The notes: generated from the sequence alone by a model not told the origin. A stretch of 64,000 nucleotides of DNA from Pseudomonas sp. DNDY-54 (GCF_019880365.1 NZ_CP082271.1:3658001-3722000); one strand, 5' to 3'; positions 51,338 through 61,109 are shown, counted from the stretch's first letter. Numbers and translations are program-made.

Positions 51338-52983
51338 TCGAGGAAAGGCGCGCTGCGCGCCAACAGTGCGCTGATGTCCAGACCACGCGGCAGTGTGCCG
51401 AACACCCGACCGCAACCATCCAGGCGACTGGCGATGAAGGCGTCGGATATGGCCTCGTTGCCGGCCTCGAGCAGCAGCTTGGCCTGTAGCGCGACGGCGA
51501 CGTCTTCGGTGAGTTGGCGGGCGCGGTATTGGATGTCCCCGGTATCAGCGAATGCGGTCTGCAACCGGCCGATGTGCGTGCGAAGGCGTGAATCGCCATG
51601 ACCGTCACCGAGCTCAGTGAACAGCACTTCGATCACCCCGGGCTCTTTTGACAAGGCGCGCAGCACATCCAGGCACTGCACGTTTCCCGAGCCTTCCCAG
51701 ATGGAGTTCACCGGCGCCTCGCGGTAGAGCCGCGGCATCAGGGTCTCCTCGACGTAGCCGGCACCGCCCAGGCATTCGCTGGCCTCGGCGATCATTTCCG
51801 GTGCACGTTTACAGATCCAGTATTTGCCAACAGCGGTCACCAAGCGGGCGAATTTTTCTTCCTGCTCGTTGAACGGGTTGTCCTGCGCCCGCCCCATGCG
51901 CATGGTCAGCGCCAGCGCGGCTTCGCTTTCCAGCGCCAGGTCGGCCAGCACATTCTGCATCAGTGGCTGCTCGGCCAGAACGCGTCCGCCCACCTGGCGA
52001 TGCGCGCAGTGATGCATGGCCTGGGTCAGCGCCTGGCGCATCAGCGAACTGGAGCCGATCATGCAATCGAAGCGCGTCGAGGAGACCATCTCGATAATGG
52101 TCGGCACGCCGCGCCCTTCTTCGCCAATCATCCAGGCCAGCGCGCCGCGATACTCGACCTCGCTGGAGGCATTCGACCAGTTGCCTAGCTTGTTCTTCAG
52201 GCGCTGAATATAGAACTGGTTGCGGCTGCCGTCCGGACGGTGACGCGGCAGCAAAAAACAGGACAGCCCCTTATCCGTCTGCGCCAGGGTCAGAAAGGCA
52301 TCGCACATGGGTGCCGAGCAGAACCACTTGTGCCCGACCAGCTCGTACAGCTGGCCCGGCCCGTTTGCGCCGACAGCATGGGCGCGCGTGGTATTGGCAC
52401 GCACGTCGGTACCGCCCTGCTTCTCGGTCATCGCCATGCCAATGGTGACGCCGCTCTTTTGCTCCATGGGCAGGTTTCGCGGGTCGTATTCAAGGCTGAG
52501 GATTTTCGGTAGCCAAAAATCGCTGACGCCAGGCTGCTGGCGTAAGGCCGGGACGCTGGCGTAGGTCATGGTCAGGGGGCAGCTCGTGCCGGATTCGGCC
52601 TGATTGTGCAGGTACATCAGCGCCGCACGAGCAACCTGCGCGCCGGCTCGCGGGTCTGCCCAAGGCAACGACGGTATGCCATGGGCGATCGCGGTGCGCA
52701 TCAGCTCGTGATAGGCCGGGTGAAACTCCACCACGTCGAGACGATGGCCGTAGCGGTCATGGCTCTTGAACACCGGCTTGTTCTCATTGGCGAGAAAACC
52801 CGCCGCCATGAGTGGCCCACCGGCTAGGGCGCCATAGACGTCCAGCCGTGATTCGGCCCAACCACCTTTGTAACGACGCACCCACTCCTGAAGCGGCAGG
52901 TCGAGGCGATACAGGTTCGCGCCGTCCAGCGGCGGAACCTGGTTGAGCACCTCATGGGTTTCGGCGTACTGATGCAGACTCAT
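51334..52983 (-). CDS. AidB-type acyl-CoA dehydrogenase family protein
   Basis: A 549-residue flavoprotein of the AidB branch of acyl-CoA dehydrogenases. The FAD-binding middle region is clear (MAMTEKQGGTDVRANTT, HKWFCSAPMCDAFL), as is the C-terminal helical domain with RFDCMIGSSSLMRQAL and ASECLGGAGYVEE. E. coli AidB is part of the response to DNA alkylation and binds DNA with a C-terminal extension; this protein is of similar length. AAGGAG precedes ATG 52983 on the minus strand. No Ada box could be assigned. Called by family; a specific alkylation role is not shown here. Confidence 0.88.
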   Translation of the reverse strand: MSLHQYAETHEVLNQVPPLDGANLYRLDLPLQEWVRRYKGGWAESRLDVYGALAGGPLMAAGFLANENKPVFKSHDRYGHRLDVVEFHPAYHELMRTAIAHGIPSLPWADPRAGAQVARAALMYLHNQAESGTSCPLTMTYASVPALRQQPGVSDFWLPKILSLEYDPRNLPMEQKSGVTIGMAMTEKQGGTDVRANTTRAHAVGANGPGQLYELVGHKWFCSAPMCDAFLTLAQTDKGLSCFLLPRHRPDGSRNQFYIQRLKNKLGNWSNASSEVEYRGALAWMIGEEGRGVPTIIEMVSSTRFDCMIGSSSLMRQALTQAMHHCAHRQVGGRVLAEQPLMQNVLADLALESEAALALTMRMGRAQDNPFNEQEEKFARLVTAVGKYWICKRAPEMIAEASECLGGAGYVEETLMPRLYREAPVNSIWEGSGNVQCLDVLRALSKEPGVIEVLFTELGDGHGDSRLRTHIGRLQTAFADTGDIQYRARQLTEDVAVALQAKLLLEAGNEAISDAFIASRLDGCGRVFGTLPRGLDISALLARSAPFLD

Positions 52984-53219
52984 GACTAAACTCCTTGCAG
53001 GCGAAAGCACTCGTCGGTCCGTTCAATGCAGTTGCGGTGACCAACAGGGCAGCACTCCCTCGGGCCGACGCAGATCGCCTCACACGACGACCCGTCAGAT
53101 GAAGTCAAGCACGCCTGTATAGGATGAAAAGTGAGGTTTCGGCCAAAACCCGCACACCGTCTGCGCAGTGGGCGGCCTAGGTTCCCGTACCACCCTGCGC
53201 CAGCGTATGCAGGTGGTGG

Positions 53220-55175
53220 TCAGAACAACTGGAGCGGCACTCGGACCTTAAAGCGGCTGCCTTGGCCCGGCTCGGACTGATAGGAAATAGCTCCACCCTG
53301 CAGCTCGATGAGCTGCCGGCACAGCGAAAGCCCAATCCCCAGACCGCCATATTGCCGGGTCATGCTGCCGTCAAGCTGACGGAAATAGTGGAACAGGGTG
53401 TCATCTGTAGGCGTGTCGAAACCGACGCCGGTGTCGATGACCTCAACCTCCAGCATGAACGTGCTGCCCGCCTCTTGATGACCGGATACTGTCAGCGACA
53501 CGCGCCCTTTCGGCGTGAATTTGATGGCATTGTCGAGCAGATAACCGAGGCTTTGCTTCAGCTTGGCGGCATCACCGAGGAGCCTATCGGGAAGCCTATC
53601 CGCAACCCCGACATCAAAACCCACTCCGCGCCCTGCCGCGCGATCGCTATAAAGCTGGTGCAGCTCATTGACCATCGCGCGCAGCCCGAACGGCTCGTTG
53701 CGAATCTGAAGTTTGCCAGCCTGCAGTTCGGTCAAGGCGAGGATGTCGTTGACCAGGCTCATCATTTCCCGAGCCGAACCCGTGGCGATCCGATGGTATT
53801 GCTCCAGCTCACCCCCCAACTCGAGGGTCCGCATCAGGTCGAGGCTCCCGATCACGCCGTGCATTGGGGTGCGTAATTCGTGGGTGACGTTCGCAAGGAA
53901 CTGATCCTTCAGCCGATTGCTTTCGGCCAGCTCGCGGTTCAAGGCTTCGAGCTTGCGGCCGGTCTCCTCGAGCACCTGAGCGCGCTCCTCCTTCATCATG
54001 TTGATCCGATCGGCCAGCGCCAGAGATAGCAAGGCCACCTCAAGCGCGGAGCCGATCTGACCGGCATACATGGTGAAGAACATATGCGGCAGGTAACCCA
54101 GCACCATCAGCGTGTTGATCTGCCCACCGATCAGAAACGCTGACCAGGCGATCAGAAAATAGCGCGCCACGCGCATACCGCGATGCCAGGCCACGACGCC
54201 TGCGACAAAGATCACCAGGATGAACCAGAGCGCCAGGAAGGTCGCCATGCGCAACGCCAGCGCGTAACTCGAGGTGAGCGACACCAGCATCGTCAGCCCA
54301 CCCAGCACCATCAGCACCATAAGGGCGCGATCGATCCACGGACTGTGTTCGCGGGTATGCAGGAAACTGCGGGCAAACTGACAGCCGAACAGCCCGGCGG
54401 CGCCGATCAGAAAGGGCGTTGAGGCGTTGGCCCACCAGGGCGAGTCCGGCCAGAGATACTGCACACCGAGCCCGTTGACCGAGACCTGATACAAACCGAA
54501 CGAGGCGATATAGAGGATGTAGTAGAGGTAACTTCGGTCCCGGACGCTGAGGTAGATGAACAGGTTGTAGAACAGCATCACCAACAGCACGCCATAAATG
54601 ATGGCGAGCACATAGATGTGTCCTGATTGCTCTTCGAGATAGGCCACGGGCTCCCAGAGCGTCAGCGGTACCTGAATCGAGCCCTCACTTTCGAGCCGCA
54701 GGTAAACGCGCTGGGGCTGGTTCGGTGTCAGCTTGAGCTCGAACAGGTGATTGCGCTGCCTGATCTGGCGCTCAACGAATGGCAGTGCATCGCCGCTCTG
54801 CTGCGCCAATCGGAAGCGACCCTCCCCGTCGGGCAGATAAAGATCAAGGTGATCGAGGGGCGGATAGGCCAGTTCCAGCCACCAGCGTCCGTGATCGGCA
54901 GAAGCCTCGGCGCGGTACGTCAGGTCGATGCGAAGCCAGAACGCAGAACGCGAATAACCGGCGTTGAGCACTTCATCCTGGCTCGTTGAGAATCGACCGG
55001 CCGCATCGAGGGCGACGACGTCTTCAATCGTCGCGTCGCGGCTGGGGTCCTCCAGCACAGCCATGACCTGGCCTAGCGGAAGACGCTGGGTGTGGTTGTC
55101 GAACTCGACGGCACCGCCGATCGCTGGCAGCAGGCACAACAGGAACACGAGGAAATGGCGCATGGAAGAATCCAT
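53220..55175 (-). CDS. ladS: LadS-like 7TMR-DISM sensor histidine kinase lacking a receiver domain
   Basis: A sensor kinase of 651 residues: signal peptide (1-22), periplasmic 7TMR-DISMED2 sensor (about 25-165), seven membrane helices (about 180-385), a coiled linker, the HisKA helix with H432 in ANVTHELRTPMHG, and the ATPase domain ending in GSRFKVRVPLQLF at the stop. It lies divergent to thiD with the same neighbours as P. aeruginosa ladS (PA3974), so I call it a LadS orthologue. LadS of P. aeruginosa is about 795 residues and has a C-terminal receiver domain; here none follows, and too little room exists before the next gene. ATG 55175 or 55163 could start it. Confidence 0.85.
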   Translation of the reverse strand: MDSSMRHFLVFLLCLLPAIGGAVEFDNHTQRLPLGQVMAVLEDPSRDATIEDVVALDAAGRFSTSQDEVLNAGYSRSAFWLRIDLTYRAEASADHGRWWLELAYPPLDHLDLYLPDGEGRFRLAQQSGDALPFVERQIRQRNHLFELKLTPNQPQRVYLRLESEGSIQVPLTLWEPVAYLEEQSGHIYVLAIIYGVLLVMLFYNLFIYLSVRDRSYLYYILYIASFGLYQVSVNGLGVQYLWPDSPWWANASTPFLIGAAGLFGCQFARSFLHTREHSPWIDRALMVLMVLGGLTMLVSLTSSYALALRMATFLALWFILVIFVAGVVAWHRGMRVARYFLIAWSAFLIGGQINTLMVLGYLPHMFFTMYAGQIGSALEVALLSLALADRINMMKEERAQVLEETGRKLEALNRELAESNRLKDQFLANVTHELRTPMHGVIGSLDLMRTLELGGELEQYHRIATGSAREMMSLVNDILALTELQAGKLQIRNEPFGLRAMVNELHQLYSDRAAGRGVGFDVGVADRLPDRLLGDAAKLKQSLGYLLDNAIKFTPKGRVSLTVSGHQEAGSTFMLEVEVIDTGVGFDTPTDDTLFHYFRQLDGSMTRQYGGLGIGLSLCRQLIELQGGAISYQSEPGQGSRFKVRVPLQLF

Positions 55176-55435
55176 CGAGCCGCGTCAAGAGAACCCCCGC
55201 TCCCCTGAACACACGCAGCCGAATCAAAGTGCTGGCACTTTAGCATGGCCATCGACGCTCGGGACGCGACGCTCGCGACATGCTGCCTGACGGGCGACGA
55301 CCCAACAACCCAACAACCCACCTGTATGCCCGGCGCGAGCCGCCCCGAGGGATTGGTGATAAGCTCGCACGCCATGTCAATCGGCTGCGCCCAGCCCGGC
55401 CGACCCACCACACCATGACCCTGGGGAACCCATCG

Positions 55436-56230
55436 ATGTCCGGCCCTTGCTTACGCCCTGTCGTTCTCTGCCTATCAGGCCACGACCCGAGTGGTGGCGC
55501 CGGCCTGCAAGCGGACATCGAAGCATTGATCGCTCAGGGTTGCCACGCCGCACCGGCCGTCACTGCACTGACGGTTCAAGACACCGTCGATGTGAGCGAT
55601 TTCCGCGTCCTTGATCGCGAATGGGTGTTGGCCCAAGCGCACGCCGTCATCACCGATCTGCCGGTTGCAGCCATCAAGCTGGGCATGCTCGGCTCGGTGG
55701 AGATGGTCGAGACAGTGCTGGAAATCATGCAGAAACTGCCGGGCGTGCCGCTCGTCTGTGACCCGGTGCTGCGCGCAGGTGGGGGCGGCGCGCTGGGTAA
55801 GGACGAAGTCGGCTATGCCATGCGCGAGCGCCTCTTTCCCGTGTCCACCATCGCCACGCCAAACCTGCCCGAGGCGAGAATCCTCGCCGAACTGCCCGAA
55901 GGCAGCGCGGACCAGTGCGCGGAAAAGCTACTGCCCTATATTCAGCACCTTCTGATCACGGGCGGGCATGGCGACGAAACCGAAGTGCACAACCGCCTCT
56001 ACTCGCGCGACGGTAGCCGACACGATTTCAGCTGCCAACGCCTGCCGGGCAGTTATCACGGCTCCGGCTGTACGCTGGCCAGCGCACTAGCCGGACGCCT
56101 GGCATTGGGCGAAGGCCTCGCCAGCGCCGTGAAAAGCGCCCTCGATTACACATGGCGGACCCTTCGTGACGCCGAAGCGCCTGGCCGCGGGCAGTACATT
56201 CCTCGTCGCCTGCCGCTGGATCTGGCCTGA
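55436..56230 (+). CDS. thiD: Hydroxymethylpyrimidine/phosphomethylpyrimidine kinase ThiD
   Basis: ThiD phosphorylates HMP and HMP-phosphate to make the pyrimidine half of thiamine. The 264-residue product has the ribokinase-fold start SGHDPSGGAGLQADIEA, the LTVQDT segment, CDPVLRAGGG and the C-terminal anion hole GSYHGSGCTLASALA. ATG 55436 with GGGGAA upstream is chosen; ATG 55415 is an alternative. I saw no thiamine riboswitch in the 260-base spacer. It is followed 14 bases later by thiE. Confidence 0.94.
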   Translation: MSGPCLRPVVLCLSGHDPSGGAGLQADIEALIAQGCHAAPAVTALTVQDTVDVSDFRVLDREWVLAQAHAVITDLPVAAIKLGMLGSVEMVETVLEIMQKLPGVPLVCDPVLRAGGGGALGKDEVGYAMRERLFPVSTIATPNLPEARILAELPEGSADQCAEKLLPYIQHLLITGGHGDETEVHNRLYSRDGSRHDFSCQRLPGSYHGSGCTLASALAGRLALGEGLASAVKSALDYTWRTLRDAEAPGRGQYIPRRLPLDLA

Positions 56231-56244
56231 TAGGAGCGCTGCAT

Positions 56245-56883
56245 ATGAGAGCTGCCACCCTGCGCGGGCTCTACGCCATCACCGACAGTAAATTGCTGAG
56301 CGACGGACGCTTATTGTCTTACGCCGAAGCGGCGCTGAAGGGCGGCGCGCGGTTGCTGCAATACCGCGACAAGTCCAGCGATGACAGGCGTCGCCTGCGC
56401 GAGGCGGAGGCACTGCGCGAGCTGTGTGCCCGGCATGGTGCCCAACTGATCATCAATGATGACGCCGAGCTTGCCGCGCGGCTGGGCGTAGGTCTGCACC
56501 TGGGCCAGGATGATGGCTCACTTGCCGTCGCGCGTGCGTTGCTGGGCCGCCAGGCAATCATCGGGGCGACCTGCCATGCGCGCCTGGACCTGGCTGAACA
56601 GGCCGTTCGCGAAGGCGCCAGCTACATTGCCTTCGGCCGATTCTTCGACTCACACACCAAGCCCGGCGCGCCGGCGGCCACGCCAGAGATGCTCGAGCAG
56701 GCACGTCAACGCTTCTCGCTGCCCATCACCGTAATCGGTGGCGTCACCCTGGATAACGCACCGGATTTGATCGCTCGCGGCGCCAGCCTTATTGCCGTGG
56801 TGCATGCATTGTTCGCCGCCGACTCGAGCAGCGAAGTCGAGCGTCGCGCCCGCGCGTTCAGCGAGCTGTTCGCGCACAACTGA
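56245..56883 (+). CDS. thiE: Thiamine-phosphate synthase ThiE
   Basis: ThiE joins the pyrimidine and thiazole halves into thiamine phosphate. The 212-residue TIM-barrel protein shows GLYAITDSKL, LLQYRDKSS, LIINDDAELAARLGVGLHLGQDD, and the phosphate-binding GGVTLDNA plus SLIAVVHALF at the end. AGGAG lies nine bases before ATG 56245. The order thiD-thiE-hemL is the standard Pseudomonas arrangement. Confidence 0.96.
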   Translation: MRAATLRGLYAITDSKLLSDGRLLSYAEAALKGGARLLQYRDKSSDDRRRLREAEALRELCARHGAQLIINDDAELAARLGVGLHLGQDDGSLAVARALLGRQAIIGATCHARLDLAEQAVREGASYIAFGRFFDSHTKPGAPAATPEMLEQARQRFSLPITVIGGVTLDNAPDLIARGASLIAVVHALFAADSSSEVERRARAFSELFAHN

Positions 56884-56946
56884 CAGGCGTCATAGCAAGA
56901 CTCGCCGAGCCCGCCCAACCTGTTTCTTTTTTATGAGAGGCCCCGT

Positions 56947-58236
56947 ATGTCCCGTTCCGAAACCCTCTTCGCCAGCGCTCAAAACCGCATCCCCGGCGGC
57001 GTCAACTCGCCCGTTCGCGCCTTCCGTAGCGTCGGCGGCACGCCGCTGTTCTTCAAACACGCCGAAGGCGCCTACGTCACTGACGAGGACGATAAGCGCT
57101 ACGTGGACTACGTCGGCTCCTGGGGCCCGATGATTCTCGGCCACGGTCATCCGGACGTACTCGACGCGGTTCGCAACCAGCTACAGCACGGCCTGTCCTA
57201 CGGCGCGCCGACCGCAATGGAGACGGAAATGGCTGAACTGGTCTGCAGCCTGGTCCCGTCCATGGAAATGATGCGCATGGTCAGCTCGGGCACCGAAGCG
57301 ACCATGAGCGCCATTCGCTTGGCCCGCGGCTATACCGGTCGCGACAGCATCATCAAGTTCGAGGGCTGCTATCACGGTCACTCCGACAGCCTTTTGGTCA
57401 AGGCTGGTTCTGGTGCCCTGACTCAGGGTGTTCCCAGCTCTGCAGGCGTACCGGCGGCGTTCGCTAAGCACACGCTGACTCTGCCCTTCAACGACCTGAG
57501 CGCCGTCGAGCAGATGCTCGCCGACGTCGGCGGCGACGTGGCATGCATCATCGTCGAGCCGGTCGCGGGCAACATGAACTGCGTACCGCCCGCCCCCGGC
57601 TACCTGCAAGGGCTGCGTGAGCAGTGCGACAAGCATGGCGTTGTGCTGATCTTCGATGAGGTGATGACCGGTTTTCGCGTCGCCCTCGGCGGCGCTCAGG
57701 CTCATTACGGCGTCACCCCGGACCTGACCACCTTCGGCAAGATCATCGGCGGCGGCATGCCGGTCGGCTGCTTCGGCGGAAAGCGCGCAATCATGGAGCA
57801 CATTGCACCGCTGGGCCCGGTCTACCAGGCCGGCACACTGTCCGGTAATCCCTTGGCAATGGCTGCCGGCCTGACCACCTTGAAACTGATCAAGCGCCCG
57901 GGGTTCCACGAAGAACTCACCGGTTACACCACCCGTATGCTGCAAGGTTTGAAGGACCGCGCAGCGGCAGCGTCCATCCCGTTTGTCACCACGCAGGTCG
58001 GCGGCATGTTTGGTCTGTATTTCAGCGAGGCGAACGATATCGTCACCTTCGATGACGTGATGGCCAGCGACGCCGAGCGCTTCAAGCGTTTCTTCCACCT
58101 GATGCTTGAGGGTGGCGTTTATCTCGCGCCCAGCGCATTCGAGGCCGGCTTTACCTCCATTGCCCACGGAGACACCGAACTGCAGCTGACCCTCGACGCA
58201 GCCGAGCGCGCCTTCGCCCAGCTGAAATCCGCCTGA
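56947..58236 (+). CDS. hemL: Glutamate-1-semialdehyde 2,1-aminomutase HemL
   Basis: HemL converts glutamate-1-semialdehyde to 5-aminolevulinate, the committed precursor of heme, using PLP. The 429-residue protein has the substrate loop IPGGVNSPVRAFR, MVSSGTEATMSAIRLARG, IFDEVMTGFRV with the PLP aspartate, and the Schiff-base lysine K265 in TFGKIIGGGMPVG. GAGAGG precedes ATG 56947. Its stop overlaps the next gene start as TGATG. Confidence 0.98.
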   Translation: MSRSETLFASAQNRIPGGVNSPVRAFRSVGGTPLFFKHAEGAYVTDEDDKRYVDYVGSWGPMILGHGHPDVLDAVRNQLQHGLSYGAPTAMETEMAELVCSLVPSMEMMRMVSSGTEATMSAIRLARGYTGRDSIIKFEGCYHGHSDSLLVKAGSGALTQGVPSSAGVPAAFAKHTLTLPFNDLSAVEQMLADVGGDVACIIVEPVAGNMNCVPPAPGYLQGLREQCDKHGVVLIFDEVMTGFRVALGGAQAHYGVTPDLTTFGKIIGGGMPVGCFGGKRAIMEHIAPLGPVYQAGTLSGNPLAMAAGLTTLKLIKRPGFHEELTGYTTRMLQGLKDRAAAASIPFVTTQVGGMFGLYFSEANDIVTFDDVMASDAERFKRFFHLMLEGGVYLAPSAFEAGFTSIAHGDTELQLTLDAAERAFAQLKSA

Positions 58237-58865
58237 TGTACGAGCTGTTGCAAGCCACACTGCTGACCGTGACTGGATTGGGCAGTGCGATCTGGATCGG
58301 TACGGCGCGGCGCGGCTACGGCGAGCCGGACCAGCCGGCTCTATTCTGCGCCCTGCTCGCTTTCAGCCTCGCGGCCGGCAGCGGTGCCTGTGCTGTGGCA
58401 AGGCTGGCGTTCGACCTCGACACGCTGGAGGCGGAGCGTTGGCTTCTACAAGCAACCCTGCTGCTAGGCCTACCGCTGGTCGGCGTAGTGGCGCTGACGC
58501 TGAGCCGCCAATGGATCTGGAGTCGCCCGACCTGGGGGCGAATCGTGATAGGGCTCTGCGCCTTTTTCGAACTCGCCCGGCAGCTCGGTTGGAGCGCGCC
58601 CTACGCGCTCGCACTTGGGCTGCTCAGCGCACTGCTGGTCGCTTACGCAGGCGTACTGCAGTGGCCCGCTCGCCTTCAGGCCGGTGCAGGCCTGGCCGGA
58701 GGCGCGCTGATGCTGGTGCTACCGCCATGGACCGGGCTGTCTATCGGGCCCAACCCGCTCAGCGGTTTTCAGCAGCTGTGGCTCGCGCTGGCCTGCCCGG
58801 TCATTGCCTGGTTACTACTCAATCTGCCCGGCAATCTTCGTGAGGAACGCAGCGAGCCCGCATAA
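58236..58865 (+). CDS. Conserved hypothetical inner-membrane protein
   Basis: A 209-residue, strongly hydrophobic protein with about six or seven membrane helices and no catalytic motif I recognise. It overlaps the hemL stop by one base, so it is probably translated with hemL. A hypothetical membrane protein occupies the same place in P. aeruginosa (between hemL and miaB). Function unknown. Confidence 0.75.
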   Translation: MYELLQATLLTVTGLGSAIWIGTARRGYGEPDQPALFCALLAFSLAAGSGACAVARLAFDLDTLEAERWLLQATLLLGLPLVGVVALTLSRQWIWSRPTWGRIVIGLCAFFELARQLGWSAPYALALGLLSALLVAYAGVLQWPARLQAGAGLAGGALMLVLPPWTGLSIGPNPLSGFQQLWLALACPVIAWLLLNLPGNLREERSEPA

Positions 58866-58985
58866 AAGCCGGGCCCGCGCCATCAAAGCCTTTGTAAGCA
58901 GGCAGCGGCTTATCCATAATGTGAACGTCGGCTCGTTTCTGCCGGACTTCCAGCCACCGCCCTGCTCTTCGAGGCGCTTAGATCC

Positions 58986-59528
58986 ATGACTTGCACCGGC
59001 CGCAGCCTCGCCCTTGGCTGCCTGCTGCTTCTCTCGCCCCTGCTGGCCACCGCAGGCGGCAATTCGCTGCTGATTCCGGCAACCTCCCGCTGTGCGCTGA
59101 ATACCGTTCCCGAAGCGATGCGTGAGGCCTTGCGTGCCTGCGAGCAAGCCGCCAGCGAAGGCGACCTGCAAGCTGCCTATGAACTCGGCGAGCATTATTA
59201 CGACGGCCGCCGCACACCACGAGACCTAACCAAAGCGCTGCATTGGTTTGAACAGGCATCGCTGCAGGGGCATGCCTTGGCTCAGCATCGGCTCGGCGTG
59301 ATGTTCTTTCGTGGCGAAGGCGTACCGGCCAACAACGTTCAGGCCTATGTAGTGCTGAAAATGTCGGCTGTCAACGGCGAGGAAGACGCCCTGGACACAG
59401 CTGACCGCGTCTCGGCGCAAATGCACCGCGACGAACTGGAAATCGCCACTCAGGTGCTTGGGCAGATTTTTCGTGACTACCTGATGGACCTGCAGACCGC
59501 CGAGGGCAACGAGCCGTACCGCCGTTGA
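58986..59528 (+). CDS. Exported Sel1-like repeat protein
   Basis: A 180-residue protein with an N-terminal signal peptide (LALGCLLLLSPLLATAG). The mature part holds Sel1/TPR-like helical repeats: AASEGDLQAAYELGEHYYDG and ALHWFEQASLQGHALAQHRL (about 58-115), ending in a helical stretch with few repeats. Such proteins scaffold protein-protein contacts in the periplasm. It lies upstream of miaB in the same direction; the partner is unknown. Confidence 0.8.
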   Translation: MTCTGRSLALGCLLLLSPLLATAGGNSLLIPATSRCALNTVPEAMREALRACEQAASEGDLQAAYELGEHYYDGRRTPRDLTKALHWFEQASLQGHALAQHRLGVMFFRGEGVPANNVQAYVVLKMSAVNGEEDALDTADRVSAQMHRDELEIATQVLGQIFRDYLMDLQTAEGNEPYRR

Positions 59529-59660
59529 CGCCGCCAGCGAGCCTTAAAGAAGGTGCGCGATTCGGCAGGCACGCGATCACGTCTCGACAACCTGCAACCG
59601 ACCTTCCATCGCCCGGCACGCCCTGCTATGCCGGCTCGGCTACCAGTCCATTCACAGTGC

Positions 59661-59689
59661 TTTTATCGTCCGCATCCCGGCCGTATAAT
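59661..59689 (+). promoter_or_regulatory. Sigma-70-like promoter for miaB
   Basis: A perfect -10 box TATAAT at 59684-59689 lies about 35 bases before the miaB ATG. At 17 bases upstream is TTTTAT (59661-59666), a weak -35 box. The -10 is also flanked by complementary CCGGC and GCCGG, which may be chance. Confidence 0.5.
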
Positions 59690-59724
59690 CGCCGGTCATT
59701 TTTTGCACAACGCCGGCCCGTAAC

Positions 59725-61065
59725 ATGACCCGCAAGCTCTACATCGAAACCCACGGCTGCCAGATGAACGAGTACGACAGCTCGCGCATGGTCGATCTGC
59801 TGGGCGAACAGCAACCCCTCGAGATCACCGCCAACCCGGCGGAAGCCGACGTGATCCTGCTCAACACCTGCTCGATCCGTGAGAAGGCACAAGAGAAGGT
59901 GTTCTCTCAGCTGGGTCGCTGGCGTGAACTGAAGCTCGACAACCCGCAGCTGGTCATCGGTGTAGGCGGTTGTGTGGCTAGCCAGGAAGGCGCAGCGATT
60001 CGCGACCGCGCGCCGTATGTAGACGTGGTATTCGGACCGCAGACGCTGCACCGTCTGCCGGAGATGATCGACGCCGCACGCACAACGAAACAACCGCAGG
60101 TAGATATCTCCTTCCCGGAGATCGAGAAGTTCGACCGCCTGCCCGAACCCCGCGTCGATGGGCCGACCGCTTATGTGTCCGTGATGGAAGGGTGCAGCAA
60201 ATACTGCACCTTCTGCGTCGTGCCCTATACACGCGGTGAGGAAGTCAGTCGACCATTCGACGACGTGCTTGCCGAGGTGATTCATCTGGCCGAAAACGGC
60301 GTTCGGGAAGTCACACTGCTCGGCCAGAACGTCAACGGCTACCGCGGCGCCACCCATGACGGGCGTACTGCCGACTTGGCAGAACTGATTCGCGTGGTCG
60401 CAGCCGTCGATGGAATCGACCGAATCCGCTACACCACCAGCCATCCGTTGGAATTCTCCGATGCGTTGATCCAGGCCCATGCCGAAGTCCCAGAGCTCGT
60501 GAAATACCTGCACTTGCCGGTGCAGTCGGGCTCCGACCGCGTGCTCGCGGGCATGAAGCGCAACCATACTGCGTTGGAATACAAGTCTCGGATTCGCAAG
60601 CTGAAGGCAGCGGTACCGGATATTTTGATCAGCTCGGATTTCATCGTCGGTTTCCCTGGCGAAACCGAAAAGGACTTCGAGCAGACCATGAAGCTGATCG
60701 AGGACGTGGGCTTCGACTTCTCCTATTCGTTCGTCTATAGCTCGAGGCCCGGCACTCCGGCCGCCGATCTGGTCGACGAAACGCCGGATGAGGTCAAAAA
60801 GCAGCGCCTGGCGATTCTCCAGCAGCGCATCAGCCAGCAGGGCTTCGAAAACAGCCGACGGATGGTCGGTACGCAGCAGCGCATACTCGTCACGGACTAC
60901 TCTAAGAAAGACCCAGGCATGCTCCAGGGGCGCACCGAGCACAACCGGATCGTCAATTTCCGCTGCGACAATCCCCGGTTGATCGGTCAGTTCGTCGACG
61001 TCCACATTGACGACGCCCTGCCGCATTCGCTGCGCGGCACGCTGATCGAGCGGATCGCAAGCTGA
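59725..61065 (+). CDS. miaB: tRNA (N6-dimethylallyl-adenosine 37) methylthiotransferase MiaB
   Basis: MiaB is a radical-SAM enzyme that adds a methylthio group to i6A37 of tRNAs. The 446-residue protein has the N-terminal cluster cysteines C12, C49 and C83, the radical-SAM triad C157-x3-C161-x2-C164 (GCSKYCTFC), and a C-terminal TRAM domain. It starts TRKLYIETHGCQMNEYDSSRM, as in the family. It heads the conserved miaB-phoH-ybeY-corC-lnt series. Confidence 0.98.
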   Translation: MTRKLYIETHGCQMNEYDSSRMVDLLGEQQPLEITANPAEADVILLNTCSIREKAQEKVFSQLGRWRELKLDNPQLVIGVGGCVASQEGAAIRDRAPYVDVVFGPQTLHRLPEMIDAARTTKQPQVDISFPEIEKFDRLPEPRVDGPTAYVSVMEGCSKYCTFCVVPYTRGEEVSRPFDDVLAEVIHLAENGVREVTLLGQNVNGYRGATHDGRTADLAELIRVVAAVDGIDRIRYTTSHPLEFSDALIQAHAEVPELVKYLHLPVQSGSDRVLAGMKRNHTALEYKSRIRKLKAAVPDILISSDFIVGFPGETEKDFEQTMKLIEDVGFDFSYSFVYSSRPGTPAADLVDETPDEVKKQRLAILQQRISQQGFENSRRMVGTQQRILVTDYSKKDPGMLQGRTEHNRIVNFRCDNPRLIGQFVDVHIDDALPHSLRGTLIERIAS

Positions 61066-61077
61066 GCACAGCCGAGT

Positions 61078-61109
61078 CGCGGCTGATGACCTACTGAAAG
61101 TCAGCCGCG
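61078..61109 (+). terminator. Stem-loop after miaB
   Basis: CGCGGCTGA and TCAGCCGCG pair perfectly (nine base pairs, loop of 14) starting 12 bases after the miaB stop. The following bases (TGTTCTAC) are only weakly T-rich, so it may be a leaky terminator or an RNA-stabilising end before phoH. Confidence 0.45.

Noticed and set aside
55176..55435. A thiamine pyrophosphate riboswitch upstream of thiD
   Set aside because: The conserved CUGAGA element and the expected helices could not be found in the spacer.
57181..58260. A 359-codon minus-strand frame over hemL
   Set aside because: Mirror of the hemL coding frame; hemL is certain and the opposite product resembles nothing.
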